Positions 21,332-33,183 of a stretch of DNA of 64,000 nucleotides are shown here, in pieces. Source of the DNA: Sarcocystis neurona. Its lineage: Eukaryota; Apicomplexa; Conoidasida; Eucoccidiorida; Sarcocystidae. The notes beneath the pieces are model-generated. The model saw nothing but the letters and a program-made list of their open reading frames with translations. It had not been told where the DNA came from and did not search any database. A program made the translations under genes and the position numbers. Every line of letters begins with the position of its first letter. Within the stretch, counting starts at the first letter, position 1. Location of the stretch: NCBI GenBank assembly GCA_000727475.1, contig KL647301.1:1761055-1825054 (forward strand), in the 5' to 3' direction.

Positions 21332-24247
21332 TCATATTCCATCGGTCCCTGCGCCTGCCTCACCCAGGTGGCCAACTAGTTCCTGCAGCGCTGCTGGGTT
21401 ATTAAGGTCGACCCCAGCCACGGTTCCAAGTCGAGAAAGGGTGGCCTGCAGTGTTTGCAGGTCCATGTGGGAGATCTTTTGCATTACTTCCTTGGCAACG
21501 ACTGCTAATTCTTTTTCAGACACACCGTATGCTCTTGCCATCTCTTCGATCATAGCTTTCAACATTTTGTCCAGAGTCTCCACTTCTGGACCTAGAAGGC
21601 CTTGCAAAGCCGCCTCGCCTTCTCGTAGTTCCTCTGCCACAACATCTGAAAATAAAAGGAAGACCCAGGCCGGCAGGCCACACGAAACACGACACAAGCC
21701 TTCACACAGATGCGGAACCATCGTCATGTTCTCCGATCTCTCCCGTAGACCACATTTGCTCCTGCTATTTGTTCGGATGAGAGTAGTGGTAGCGATGACG
21801 ATGAAGCCAAGCAGCGGTCTCGCACGCTCCTAAACGCACCACCCGTCCTCTCGTTATTACTGTGGCACTGTCACTGTATCGAACGAAGTAGTCCTGATAA
21901 TGCGCGATTTGGACGGAACGCCACGCGGACAAATACAAAGCATCCATAATGCGTTTGCTGGAAACTGCCCCTGGTAGAGTCGATTTCATCATCACTTGAA
22001 AGAACCGTACGAAGCTGACGCCGCTCGTAACCACCTAGCGACGATGCGCAGCAATACGGAGGTCAACGAATCGGCTTCTAAGAAAGTGTTGCCCAGAAAA
22101 CACGTTCTCTCCAGAAGTGTAATTTGACACAGCTACTAAGGAACCTCCTGCCACGCCCCGCACTTCTGCACGGCCCTGCAATCATCTATTGCATTTCGGA
22201 TACGTTTGCTTCCTTGTACTCCTCGCATAAAACTCTTCCCGTCGCCTGCCAACCGCCAACCCTACTTTCGCAGGACATCACTTCACAACCTACAACCACG
22301 TCCCTGCTGGCCGTTAAACCTCAACGCTCCGCAGAATGTTTGCTAATTTGTTGCATCATACTGATCTTACTGTGTCCCGCATCTTGGCTGTTGTTGCATC
22401 TCGCACGTGGTCAAATCACGCACCAGTTTACCTGTCTCGAGTGTCGGCAGCTGGTCACTGCCACAAACGCATCGTTTACGACAGCCAAATGCCATACGAG
22501 TATGGCACAAACGCATCGTTTACGACAGCCAAATGCCACACGAGTAACCTTCTACTCTCCCCTACAGAAAAACTTGTAATTGCTACGACGTACGTAGATA
22601 CTGGTCGCCCCGTTTATACAGCACTGTTCCCAGGGTCTGCACCTTCTGTCGCGACCGCGGTGGACCCGGCGCTGCGCAGCCACGCAGTAGACATCTGACG
22701 CTATTCGGCGCGCCTGCCCAAACGTCCCCCGACTCCAGTCAGAACTCATAAAAGCCTCTGCTTTGCACGTTGTGGTTCTACCACCCACTTTCCACGATGA
22801 TACTGACCCTTCTTGACCAGTTGTACACGGGCACCGTTTTTCTGTGGCACGTCTGGGTGAGAGGACCGCGCGTTTTAACTCCACTTGCTTTCTTGCTTGT
22901 GCTGGTTTCATCTCACCTGCGTACACGCTGGTACCTGCTGGGACAGTGACACTACTTTCGATACAGCCGCCGGTTCCTCATTAAAGTACATGTATGCTTG
23001 ACACGCGGCTACGGTTGCATTTCTCATGCATGATTAGCCCTTCCTTGGTGGTGTACGCGCAATTGCCGTGCTGAGATTTACACTTCTCTAATGCGTGAAC
23101 ACTCGCCTTGGTACACATGTCCACACTGGCGACAGCGCAACATGCGTATATCACCCTTGCTACGATGTTTTCGATGGTGCCACAGCAACTACTCATGATC
23201 AGTTGTCCTCTCGTCCCGGTTTCAACTGGGACGTTTAAAAGGGATATACATTTGAGTAACACCACACAGAGAAATCACCAGTGCAAAAGCTATACATTTT
23301 CAAGACCAGTAAGCTGACACTGGTCTGAAGGTGACAGTAGCGCAATACTGTGGCTCGCCTTCACCTCAACAGCCCCAATAGTCACCGATTCGCCTGAGCC
23401 TCCCCGCAAACGACATTTTGCACTCGATGGCAAGGACGCTCGCTCAAGCTACCCAGTGTAGTCCTTCAGCAATCTTTCCATGGCATGCTAGATGTCCACC
23501 GCGGCTCTCGCCACTCTGCACTGAAGGTCAAAAATGGTCTCTGGTGGTTACGCGTAGACACTGTTCGCCGCTCCACGCTCTCTCTAAGCTCAAGTGGCCC
23601 TGGAGACGCGTCATCTGTGTAACGCCTTATCTGCATGTCCGCACGTGTTTCTCAAGTTCCCTTCTTGTGTACAAGTTGGCAGCTAAATTGGCCTGCTGGG
23701 ATGCACCCTAAAGTAAAACGTTGGTGTACATCTGCCACTTTTGAACCCGACGCCTTATTCCTCCTTGATCCCCTGTCTGTTTGGTGTCACAAAAAGGCCG
23801 AGGCCAAACAGGGTCAGAACGCAGCAACAGGATCGCTAGCTAAAACCGCTTTTCCTGCCTGACGGACACTGCGGCAATCACGCAAACCGTCGGGCGCGTG
23901 GGGCCCCACTGTGGCTGTCAACGAGCCAGGTGAAACGCCATTCACCATCAAAGGAATAATAGAGAAAGAGCTCTACAGTAACACTTGAAACTCCCCCCAG
24001 TGAGGTTCAACACTGAAAAAGCGTCCCCCACCGAACTCACTGACAAACCCCCGCCTTGAGAGCCGCACAAGCCCATCATCCTCTCCAGTATATTGCACTT
24101 TGGCCCACAGCCACCCACCAACTTACCTTTATCGGACCGCGTTTCCGGAAAGTCGGACTCCTTCTCCATGCCAGCAGCCCTTACTGCAATGAAGCCAGCG
24201 AATACGAGGGCTGCGAAAGGCAGCAACATCTGCTTTCGAAAAGCCAT
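21332..24247 (-). CDS. Small secreted helical protein, 144 aa, two exons
   Basis: Exon 1 (24247-24127) encodes a signal peptide: MAFRKQ followed by the hydrophobic core LLPFAALVFAGFIAV and a small-residue cleavage region (RAAG), then a short charged stretch. It ends in a strong donor (AAAG|GTAAGT). Exon 2 (21645-21332) follows an excellent acceptor (TTTTATTTTCAG) and encodes a mostly helical, acidic domain (residues 41-144) with motifs such as EVETLDKMLKAMIEEMARAY and VSEKELAVVAKEVMQ, ending in GTDGI. Exon 1 leaves one base and exon 2 supplies two, so the phases match exactly and a GAT (Asp) codon spans the junction. The intron is about 2.5 kb and could hide further small exons. An in-frame ATG at 24325 exists, but the one at 24247 places the signal sequence at the N-terminus. 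There are no cysteines in the mature domain. I do not recognise the family. Secretion outside the cell or into a secretory organelle is inferred from the signal peptide alone. Confidence 0.7.
22460..22547. repeat. Tandem duplication, 44-bp unit
   Basis: Two adjacent 44-base copies beginning gccacaaacgcatcgtttac and ggcacaaacgcatcgtttac differ at only a few positions. They lie in the intron of the small secreted-protein gene. Confidence 0.9.
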
Positions 24248-24964
24248 TGTGACGTCAGCTGGGGGGACAGGCGTGGGAGACGAGGTAGCGCTGTAGAAGG
24301 GATACGAAGCACAACGATTACTCAAGCGTCACAGACTTGAACGAATCGACGAATTCCGTTAGTCAAACGATTTTGAAATAATCCGAAATTGTTACAGGCG
24401 CATCCACAGGTTCTGCTAACCATGTAAGGGAGACAATGGCACCTCCCACGATCTGCACCTATTTCGCGGTTTGCATTGCATCGTCGGAGACCACGGCACA
24501 GGATCCCCTCACCTACCTACGGTGCTGCGGCCGCTTTTCCAGCAGTTACCACCGTCGTGTGCTCTCGCCACCGACTCGGGGTTGCAACACACACCACAAT
24601 CGCAACTCCTGACAGTGGTCACTGCTGCTCGTGCCACCACAACCTCGACGGTCGCCCCCCGGATTACGTCGCCGCTGCAGCTGGTACACCTCGGGCTCGT
24701 GCTCCGTCGGGAGTCGGCTGCTCACCGGACTCCCCCACGGTCCCGGTCATCGCTTGTGGCGTTACGCGGTTTTTGTCAGGGATCGTCGTAACGCTCATTC
24801 GCGGATTTTTCGTAGTGCTCTCACGTTAAAGCCCGTGCTCTGCTGCTTAGTGCTCACGTGCTGTGATCAGTCATGCGGTTCGTACTTACCTTGGGACCGT
24901 TCGCTGCGTCCTCGCGGCGACTGGTGCTACTTTCGACACCCTAGGTAGTACAGGTGTAGGTCGT

Positions 24965-25753
24965 TCAGACCGTGCACACCCCACTAGTACTGACCGCTAC
25001 GCCCACGAATCTGGTTGCTCGATATTGAGAAGACCCCACTGCGGAGATTGAGTTTGTAACAGCCGTATACTTTGCTCTGCGGGAGGGTGAAGGTCCTCGG
25101 CTGCGAGAAGGAACATTCGGCGTGCGAGGCAGAGGCCCGTCTGCAGCGGCTACGTGGCCGGTGGTGCTGCGACAACTCTCTTCGGTAATCTCAAGTGTCC
25201 TCTCCTCTCCGTTGCGGCTGTTCTTGGTAAAATGGTGGAGTCGCGGCGCACTGAACGATTGGGCAGTGTCGTGATGACACTTGCAGGTAGTGGTAGTACT
25301 GCTTAAATGTGTGGTGAGATGAATCATCAGCTTGTGGTAGCTTGCCTTACAAGTGTGCTGCTTGTGCGATACGTGACGCGTCAGTGCCAGAACGCACATG
25401 GCACACCTTTGTGCACCCAGATGTACTCCCCACACACGGGAAGACGCATACGGTTGCGGAGATACGGCGTGCGCACGCACAGCCTCTAACACACCTTCCC
25501 GGCTGTCTCGCCTTAAAAATCTCTTTAGCGTTGTCAGTCCTCCTGCAAAGATACACCAGTGTTCACCATATGTGTGCACTATGAACCGTCTGGCGTACGC
25601 CTGAATGCTCTGGAGAGCAAGCCTAGACACGTATTCGTAAATCCGCGCTTGCCGACGTTCCACTTGGACAGACTTCTTTACGTCGGTGTCTGACTCCTCA
25701 AGCACGACGTCACCCGCGGTTGCCACTGCTGCCCAGGAGATCCGGAAGAACAT
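24965..25753 (-). CDS. Uncharacterised 262-codon frame, possibly an LC8-like exon
   Basis: An unbroken minus-strand frame in repeat-poor DNA. Residues about 20-75 read like a folded helical domain (VERRQARIYEYVSRLALQSI, then FIVHTYGEHWCIFAGG). The YG-x-HWCIFAG segment vaguely resembles the beta-strand region of LC8-type dynein light chains (Y-x-x-TWHCIVG), but the following LC8 sequence is absent, so an intron would have to start near there. The remainder is basic and Ser/Thr-rich and may be intron or 3' sequence. A possible upstream exon on the same strand lies around 25770-26000. The family assignment is weak. Confidence 0.3.
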   Translation of the reverse strand: MFFRISWAAVATAGDVVLEESDTDVKKSVQVERRQARIYEYVSRLALQSIQAYARRFIVHTYGEHWCIFAGGLTTLKRFLRRDSREGVLEAVRAHAVSPQPYASSRVWGVHLGAQRCAMCVLALTRHVSHKQHTCKASYHKLMIHLTTHLSSTTTTCKCHHDTAQSFSAPRLHHFTKNSRNGEERTLEITEESCRSTTGHVAAADGPLPRTPNVPSRSRGPSPSRRAKYTAVTNSISAVGSSQYRATRFVGVAVSTSGVCTV

Positions 25754-26616
25754 GGTTACTTTATTTTTGTCTCCCCGCCGCCGTAACTCTGGTAGTACTG
25801 GCGGGGGTGAATATATAGATGTGTATTTGTCGGTGTGCTTGAAGCGAAATACGCGGAAATTAGGTCAGCCTCCATTGCGTAACCACACTCGCGCATGCTT
25901 AGGACGAGGTGCACTACCTGAACTGGAGGAGAATCAGCGGCCTCAGAGACAACATAACGCGTGTCAGAGGGCACTGGTGGCACAGAACTGGATACGAGAT
26001 GGTTGTAGCGCGCAGGTGATGGCAGGAGAGTTAACACGTACATGCGTGTGTAGACGGGATAAGAATAGTCCAGCGTCAAAAGTAGGTTGGAGGCAACTGA
26101 TAGGCTACAAGGTTCCAGCGTGAAGGCGGGCATCATTTTGCACACTAGCTTTTTTCCATCTGACTACATATATAAGTTAGTCATTCACGTGTAGGTGCTG
26201 CCGACCAGAGTGGCACTACGAATAATTATTCATGTTGTTAACGAACGTGACGTGTAGTCGCCGGACACCAGAGGTATATAGACTTTCAAGGAAACTACAA
26301 AAGCCGACCCACACCCAAGTGGGCCAACAAATTGTGTTTAGTGGCTCTCCAGGCGGAACCGCACGTATGCTGCTAACGAGTGTGTACGCAAAACCTGCAG
26401 CGTCGCTTTGCACGGAAGACGCCCCTAAGGTGCAGAGAGGAGTAAGCGTGGGTTAATGGCAACAGAAGAGCCACGCCCATGAGAACTGGCAGTTCATCAG
26501 CGCGGCTGCCTACGGTCACACCGAAAACTACAGAGCGCGTCATTCCCACTTTTCGCCACATTCTATTGCGGCCGAAGTGGTTCACTCTGCTTAGTGATTC
26601 AAACGCAGTGTTTGCG

Positions 26617-26975
26617 AGGAATAAGCTGACCCCCGATGTAATAGGTGACGCGAAGGCGCACCGTACATCCACGCAGTTGTAGAAAAGCGTTGCGTTAAAG
26701 AAAGGATGCTCTCCCTCTGCGGTTAGTCCTGTACAAAGCGCAAATACCTACGTTAGGATACTTGAAGAAGCGTGTAGCTCTACGGAACGTGGATCACCAT
26801 GTGTGTGCACATCTGCACAGTGTTCTCGACGAATAACATGACTCCTGGTGTACGCGACGCAGAGGTGCACACAACATCTACGCAATTGTAGAAAAGCGCT
26901 GCGTTGAAGAAAGGACGCTCTCCGTCTGCGGTTAGTCGCGCATGAAACGCAAATGCTTACGATAGGATACTCATG
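26617..26975. repeat. Diverged tandem duplication, about 210-bp period
   Basis: Segments starting near 26617 and 26828 share blocks: aataagctgac/aataacatgac, gcagttgtagaaaagcg/gcaattgtagaaaagcg, and gctctccctctgcggttagt/gctctccgtctgcggttagt. Both end in ggatactYatgaag-like sequence. A related gataggatactcgtgaacg occurs at about 29901, which suggests a small dispersed family. Confidence 0.8.
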
Positions 26976-29900
26976 AAGCACGTATCCCCATATCACGTGT
27001 ATCACGATATTTGTGTATGTGCACAGAACCCGGTGCAGCGTGTGTACTAGCACAGCAGCAAAACTTAAACTATGTGCATGCCCATGAAGTTACGTACGCT
27101 AGCCGGCGCAGTCCCTGTACGGATGTACCCAGCGTTTCGTTTGTGACGGACACAGCTGATGCTGTCCTTTGCACAGCTCGACACTGTGTACAGCATCGCA
27201 TCAACCTAAAACGTCTCCTTTGCTTATTCCGGAAAGCTTGATACAGCAAACGCAGCGGGCACACTAGCACACAGTGGAAGAAGGTGATTCGCACGTTCAA
27301 CTCAGTTCCTCTGGAATAAAAAGGCAATTCAAAAGCCAGACTCTTTTCCTCAGTTAGTGGCCGTAGGACGTGCAGAAACAGGACGCTGTTTTTCAGAAGT
27401 ACTTTCAGATACCGTATCAGTGCAATACTTTTGTGGTCTTTGATGGATGCATTTTATCGAATTGGATTTCGTTATGTGTTTTGTTTCCCCCGCAAAATCA
27501 GTCGCACGCATCAGCCCAACAGTCGAACAGAAGCCGACCCAGGCGATACCGCACACCATCTAAGGCTGTGCTGATGTGAGAAATTGTTTGGCCGCTGTAA
27601 TTGACAGATGCTGCGGCATGAAAATTTGTCCCGACACTGAAGCGAGCTGACGAGGTAGTCAGATGGGGTGGAAATCCTCTAACTGTTTTGACAACTGGCG
27701 ACGGTCAAGCTGTCTCCGCACTTCTTACAGGGAGAGTGTTACACAACACGCGATGACTGACGATTTGGCTACGCAATAACTTGCTTAGAACGTCGTACTT
27801 TGTACACCAAATCTCACTTATACAGTGCTAGTGTTAGAGCGTTCTAATTACGCGCCACCAAGGGCAAAGAAAGTTCGCCGCTGGGGGAGAACTTTGCAGT
27901 GCTGTGGTAACTCCACACTTCCTTCAGGACGCACGGTGCATTTTGATAATGTACTGCTTTTGTGGACGACTTCATTCCGCCACCGGTAACCCGTGTACTC
28001 GAGTCCCAGATAAGCCGCTCATCATGTGGTTGGTGAACCGCTTGGACCCTCCTGCACTGTGCTACTGAGGTATCAACCGTGTGATGAGTGCAACAAAAGT
28101 GTTCTGCTATATGTTTCAGGAGACTCCTTCTTGAGATGCGAACGTGACTCCGCTGATAGATCCCGTAAGAGTGTTTTCCTACATATTTAAGGAACTGCCT
28201 TTCAGTGACTGCCACATGAATCTAAACATGCTTGGACGCAAATATACTCACTTTTTATTTGCGTAACACATCAAGTGTGTGGTAAGGTCTAGGATGTAAG
28301 ATCCAGGATGACCTGGTGGCGAAAAGACAAGCATATATGTACCCTCTTTAGTCGGATGATATAGCAGCGCAACATCACTGAGTAGGACTCGGCACGAAAA
28401 GGTGGAACAGGGGCACTTATGATAGTTCACGCAAAAATGTACGCAATCTATCGTGAATATCGAGAGCCACCAGCATAACTACCTTGCGTTTTTATCCCCT
28501 GGCGTGCGGAATAGTGGCAAACGCACACAACTATGTATAAGTTGTGTAGGAGCACGAATTATTTCGGATTGTGTGTCGTTTATAAGTGTATGGGACGTGA
28601 CGCAGCGCGTTGGTGGACAAGAGGGCGCCCGAATAGACGAGGAGGCACGCTAAGCTTGTGCCCATGCTGAGCGTGTATCAAATGCCGAAGCGAATGTTAA
28701 CGGCTGGCGCTACTGGCATACTTTTCTTCCCTTCTTAAGAGACTCAACGGTTGGTGCTTGGTGTGTGTTTACTGTCAATGTAATTTCCATTGCAAACGCC
28801 GAAGCCATGATTTCACGAGCTGGCGACAGGCAGTGAAAGGCACATGAGGCGGCACGAGAGCAGCGTACACCACCACTACTGCTTGCTCGCAGTGGTCCAA
28901 CGAATCGCAAGGGACCACTGGTGACACAACCCGTCGTGCAATTCGACTCACATTCCTCAGGTTCGGAAGACTATTTCTGAATCCGCTTCTCCGCCACAGT
29001 GTAGGCTGTCTCCAGTGCAAGAGAGACGTAGTGTAATTCCCAGCTAGCTGAGGTGGTCCAGAACTTGTCTGACGGGTTCTCATGGTGATGTGTACCTAGC
29101 AGGTTGCTTTGTACGTGTTGAACTGCCTAGAGTAGTCGATACGCATGTACTAATACAGGCGCGTACATGCATAGACGGATAGCAGTTGTGCTGCTCGTTT
29201 AGTGGGAGAGAGTGGTGCGTTCATCTGTGTATACACATTGCAATAATCAGCTTGTCTTCAAACGTGTGCCAGGGAAGGCAAATGAGTGCTTCTTGCATAG
29301 AGACCCTTGCCGGCAGGTAAGCGTCGTTTTGTAAGGCACCTGACGCAGCTAAACTGATGTCTGTTCATCAGCTATCAGGCACAGGAATAATAAAATGTAC
29401 GCTTCTTTCCCTCCCCGCCCTCTGTGTGACCACTGCTAGTAGGGCAGTCGTACACCAGGGGGGCTCTCGATCCTGCCTTTCCATGCGTGAATCACCACAG
29501 TGACGGCGGTAGGGTATGAAGTGCCCTACATTTGTGCGGTCTCCTAATTGGCTTTCGACCACAAGGTTACAATTGCGTGTTACGCTAAGTAGAGGCGCGG
29601 AGGAGATTTCCGGAGCGCTCGGCGGATCAGCCCCAAGTGGAACTGTGTCTCTGGTTCGAGTCGTGTGGTACAACGATGCCGCTAAACGTGGAGAACCTAT
29701 GTTTCGAAGCATATTCGTCCGCGTAGCTCTCGAGACGCTCCTAAAACCACAACAGAGGCTCAGTTAGGGATTTAAGACGCTGAGGATAACTTCGACGTCG
29801 GATCGTCTCCTTTGCACGCTGTGTTCCCGACCGCGCTGACTACGAATACGAAGATCTCAAGATGAAATACCGCTATCCGTAAGTTGTTCGTTGTTTGTCA

Positions 29901-30957
29901 GATAGGATACTCGTGAACGACAGAGGATACCCTGAGCTCGACGTTGTGTTTACCCTTCCTTCGAACAGTTGTTTACTGCTTTGAAAAGTGTTTTTAATAA
30001 AGCTGCATATTAACCTTGTCGTTGGCCAACTGTGCTGGTGGCAGAACCACGATCAAAAGTATCTACGCATCGTAGACACCTACGCCCTCTTATGGAAGCT
30101 CCTGTCTACCAACTGTGTCATCTGTTCTGCTTAGGAAGCACGTACCTGTGTGAGTGCTCTGCATGTGTACCTCGAATTGAACTGTCACGCAAAGTTCTAA
30201 ACGTAGAAGCGCACGGCGATCTCCCGTTCTTTCTTCACGGCAGCCGGCAACGGCCACCTCCAAATCTGTGCATAGGCAGTGTGCGCGTATACGGCGAGCA
30301 TGTATGCGTATATTGACCAAAAGTGATCAGGCAGAATCCCTCACTCAGTCTTGCATCCTGCTTCGCTGTGTCTCTACGTCTACATAGACGGTACGTATCT
30401 TCAAGTTTTACGCGTCTACAGATGTACACATGCGCTGGACGTTCCGCCGTCTTCACTGACATTCTTTGAAACAAAAACCCTTCTCGGCCCGCACTACGCG
30501 TGGAAATGCGTTGTTCACATTTTTCCCGCGGGTGGTTGGGGCCCGGGGCAGTAAGTAATCGATGTGGAGCGTACATACGACTGTTGTAGTCCTTTCCTGT
30601 TGAAATTATCGTCCGTAACTTCTCCAGTCTGCACCATCCGTAGGATACGAAGGGGGGAGAGCGATCCTTCGCGTCACCACGTGCATTAAGAGGGTCTTTG
30701 AAGACGACTGCCTGGCACATTGTCTACGTCTTCTCGGAGGCCCATACTGCGACGTGGATCTCTCTGTCGTCGTATTCGTTTACATGTACAAATACACCCG
30801 TATACGCGTGTATACTGTCATGAACCGGTTTCGGTCTTCTGCACGCGATGCCCTACATATGTTAAAAAGCCACTCCTGAATGTGTCTTTCTAGAGTGCCG
30901 TTTGCTAAAGTAGCTGCGTGCTGCTCCGCGGCTGCGCAGCAAACTGCCGTCACCACC

Positions 30958-31086
30958 CCACACTCCAGCAGCAGCACGAGCACGAGCATACGCGGCAGAA
31001 GCAGCAGCAGCAGTAGCGGTAGCAAGAAGCGCGACAGCAGGACCAGCAGAACTGTAGAAGCGGCAGCAGCAGCAGCAGCAGCGGCG
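30958..31086. repeat. Imperfect CAG/GCA array
   Basis: cagcagcagcacgagcacga followed by further agcagcagc and gcagcagcagcagcagcggc units. It marks the point where repeat-rich DNA resumes after the repeat-poor block. It is open on both strands (Ser/Ala versus Leu/Ala runs) and I do not call it coding. Confidence 0.8.
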
Positions 31087-31649
31087 TTATAGCAGCGGAC
31101 GTCGCACACGTGGCAAGAACAGGCTTCGATTGTGCGTTTGGATTCGTTTGCCGCGTAGGCGCCACTGGTGTGGAGTACAAATTTCATCTCATCGCAGCCG
31201 AACTCCGTTTATCCGCGATGAGAATTGCTGTCTGTGCTTCTAGAGTTGCCGCTGCCTGACTGTACCCCCGTACAATGGAGGCTCCGTGTTACGAGGAACT
31301 CGCTGTCAGTCTTCTCTACTGCACGTTGTTGCTCTTTCGTGGCAGTTAGATTCGTCAACAGACTTCATCCCGGAACTCTTTGATACACAGATACATATAT
31401 ATATGTTGTAAGTCACAGCATTATTCATCTGGTTTTGTGCTTTCAGGCGATATTCTGTGTCCCTGCGTAGTGCTTCGCGCGCGCTTCCCGTCTTCATTTC
31501 GAGAGGGGACGATACTCCTCCTTGCGCCGCTTCTCTCCATTGTCTTCCCCGTACTCCCACCCATACGGATCTAAAACATGCAAGCGCCGACAAACTCCTT
31601 CTACAGCGTATATGAAAATGTAAACAAGTAGCGTATGTGTGGATTAAAT

Positions 31650-33183
31650 ATCTTCAAGTATGCGTTGTGGAGTTGGTAGACGAATGCATCTAGATCTGCG
31701 TTTCCCTATGTGCGTGCTCGAGCCGCTCGCCGCCCTCCCTGTCCCATGCAGGCGGCCCTCCAGCTGCGGTTTTAGAAAATTGTTCATACCTCGCCTTTCA
31801 CTATCAGCTTCTGGAAGCAGCCTGTGCTCTTATCCGTAGCCCTCTTTCAATACCACTCCGCTGATATGTTCTGTTTCGCTGCGCCCTCGCCTTCTGCTTG
31901 TTTAATTCGACCCCTCGACAGGCTCCCTACCACGTGCCCTCCCTGGTACAACAAGACGCGAAACTTGAGTCTTTTTCTGTGTACATTTCTGTATCGTACT
32001 TCTCATCGTTGCAGGTGTATTGCGTTGCTGCGGCTCGACCTTCTCCTGTCCTCTGTTCTTTCCCTCTTACACACTGTTGAACAAATACCGTAGCCATTCC
32101 ACTTCTTCTTCCTTCTCCATCTGTCATTTCGTCTCCTCTTCAGCGACTTCCTCGGTCGTTCAAATTCTCCTCGTCTTCTTCTGTCCATCAGTGTCCGCGC
32201 CCCGGTCGAGCGTGTGCCGACCCGCCCGTCTGTCTTCCAGTTGCGTTCACCGTGTAGTTTTCCTCCTCTTTGCATTTTTTGCACTCATCCGCAAAGACGT
32301 CCTTTGCACACTCCTCCGCTCCTTCAGTCTTTCCACTTTTTCAGTGGTGGGTTAGCCGCCTTACAGGCCGTGGTCTACCAACAGAGCAGACTCGTGCCTC
32401 TTCAACTTCCGACAGTAGATCTACCGTTCTTTTTCCTCCACCTCGTACTGCTTCGTCTGCTCTCCTTGCATTTCATTATTACTTGCCGCTCAGTCTTCGT
32501 CCTCCGTTATCCTCGATCGCGTGCGTCTCTTCCTTCTCTACTTCGCTTCACTCTCCTGTATCCCTCACTATTCATTTTTCATTTCTTCTGCTCCCCATCT
32601 TGTCCTTCTCAGAGCTCCCCGTTCTAGCTCGTGTCTCTCTCTTCCTGCGGACCCGTCCTGCTCCTTCCTCGTCTCTCTTCCTGCCATCCTCTGGAGCTGC
32701 CCGCTCTATCCGCCCGGCAGACACGCAGAACAAGTGCGGCCGGGCAGCCGTGTAAAACACTGCGACTTGCTTCTTGCTGATAAGGAAACAGGCCTTAATT
32801 ATGCAGTGCAGGACGTCGTTTTCTTCCACCCCTTCATGTAGTTTTCATCGTGTCCTCTCTGTCTTTCCACTCAAAGAACAGCGAGTTCTCTTTGTCAGTG
32901 ATCCCCACTGCCGCTGGAGTGACTGTTTAGCTTTCCTCGACACCAAAGAAAACAAAACAGTTCTCATGCGCAGAGCAACTGGCCAACCCACCGGCTCTCG
33001 AAAAGGCTACTGAAAGAAAACGGAGAGGAGCACACACGTACAATCTCTGCACGAGTGCACTGTCCCCTATATCTGCGTGACTAGGCGCAAGCAGATTTGT
33101 GACAGAGGAGTTCGTAGTTTTTTCGGGTTGTAAATTCCGTACGACGTGCTTTCTTTACCTTCTTCGCTTCCCTTCCTTCCGCA
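31650..33183 (+). other. Pyrimidine-rich 5' flank of prohibitin-1
   Basis: From about 31.75 kb to the ATG the plus strand is strongly biased to C and T (for example cttccttctctacttcgctt). Long frames here are Ser/Leu/Phe-rich artefacts of that bias. It probably contains the prohibitin promoter and 5' UTR. I cannot point to a TATA element or defined site. Confidence 0.5.

Larger units (their letters stand above)
13491..30957. other. Repeat-poor, gene-poor segment
   Basis: Roughly 17.5 kb almost free of CAG arrays and long TG/TA microsatellites, in sharp contrast to both flanks. Base use is mixed and even. I can support one two-exon gene (21332-24247), plus two long frames (14629-15366 and 24965-25753). 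Sub-stretches 15.4-21.3 kb, 25.8-30.9 kb and most of the intron 21.6-24.1 kb hold no gene I can support, only short degenerate tandem duplications. This matches the repeat-poor blocks described on E. tenella chromosomes. Confidence 0.65.

Noticed and set aside
32214..32755. Overlapping Ser/Leu/Phe-rich plus-strand frames of 137-161 codons upstream of prohibitin
   Set aside because: They follow from the pyrimidine-rich strand bias of the 5' flank; no motif or start context supports them.
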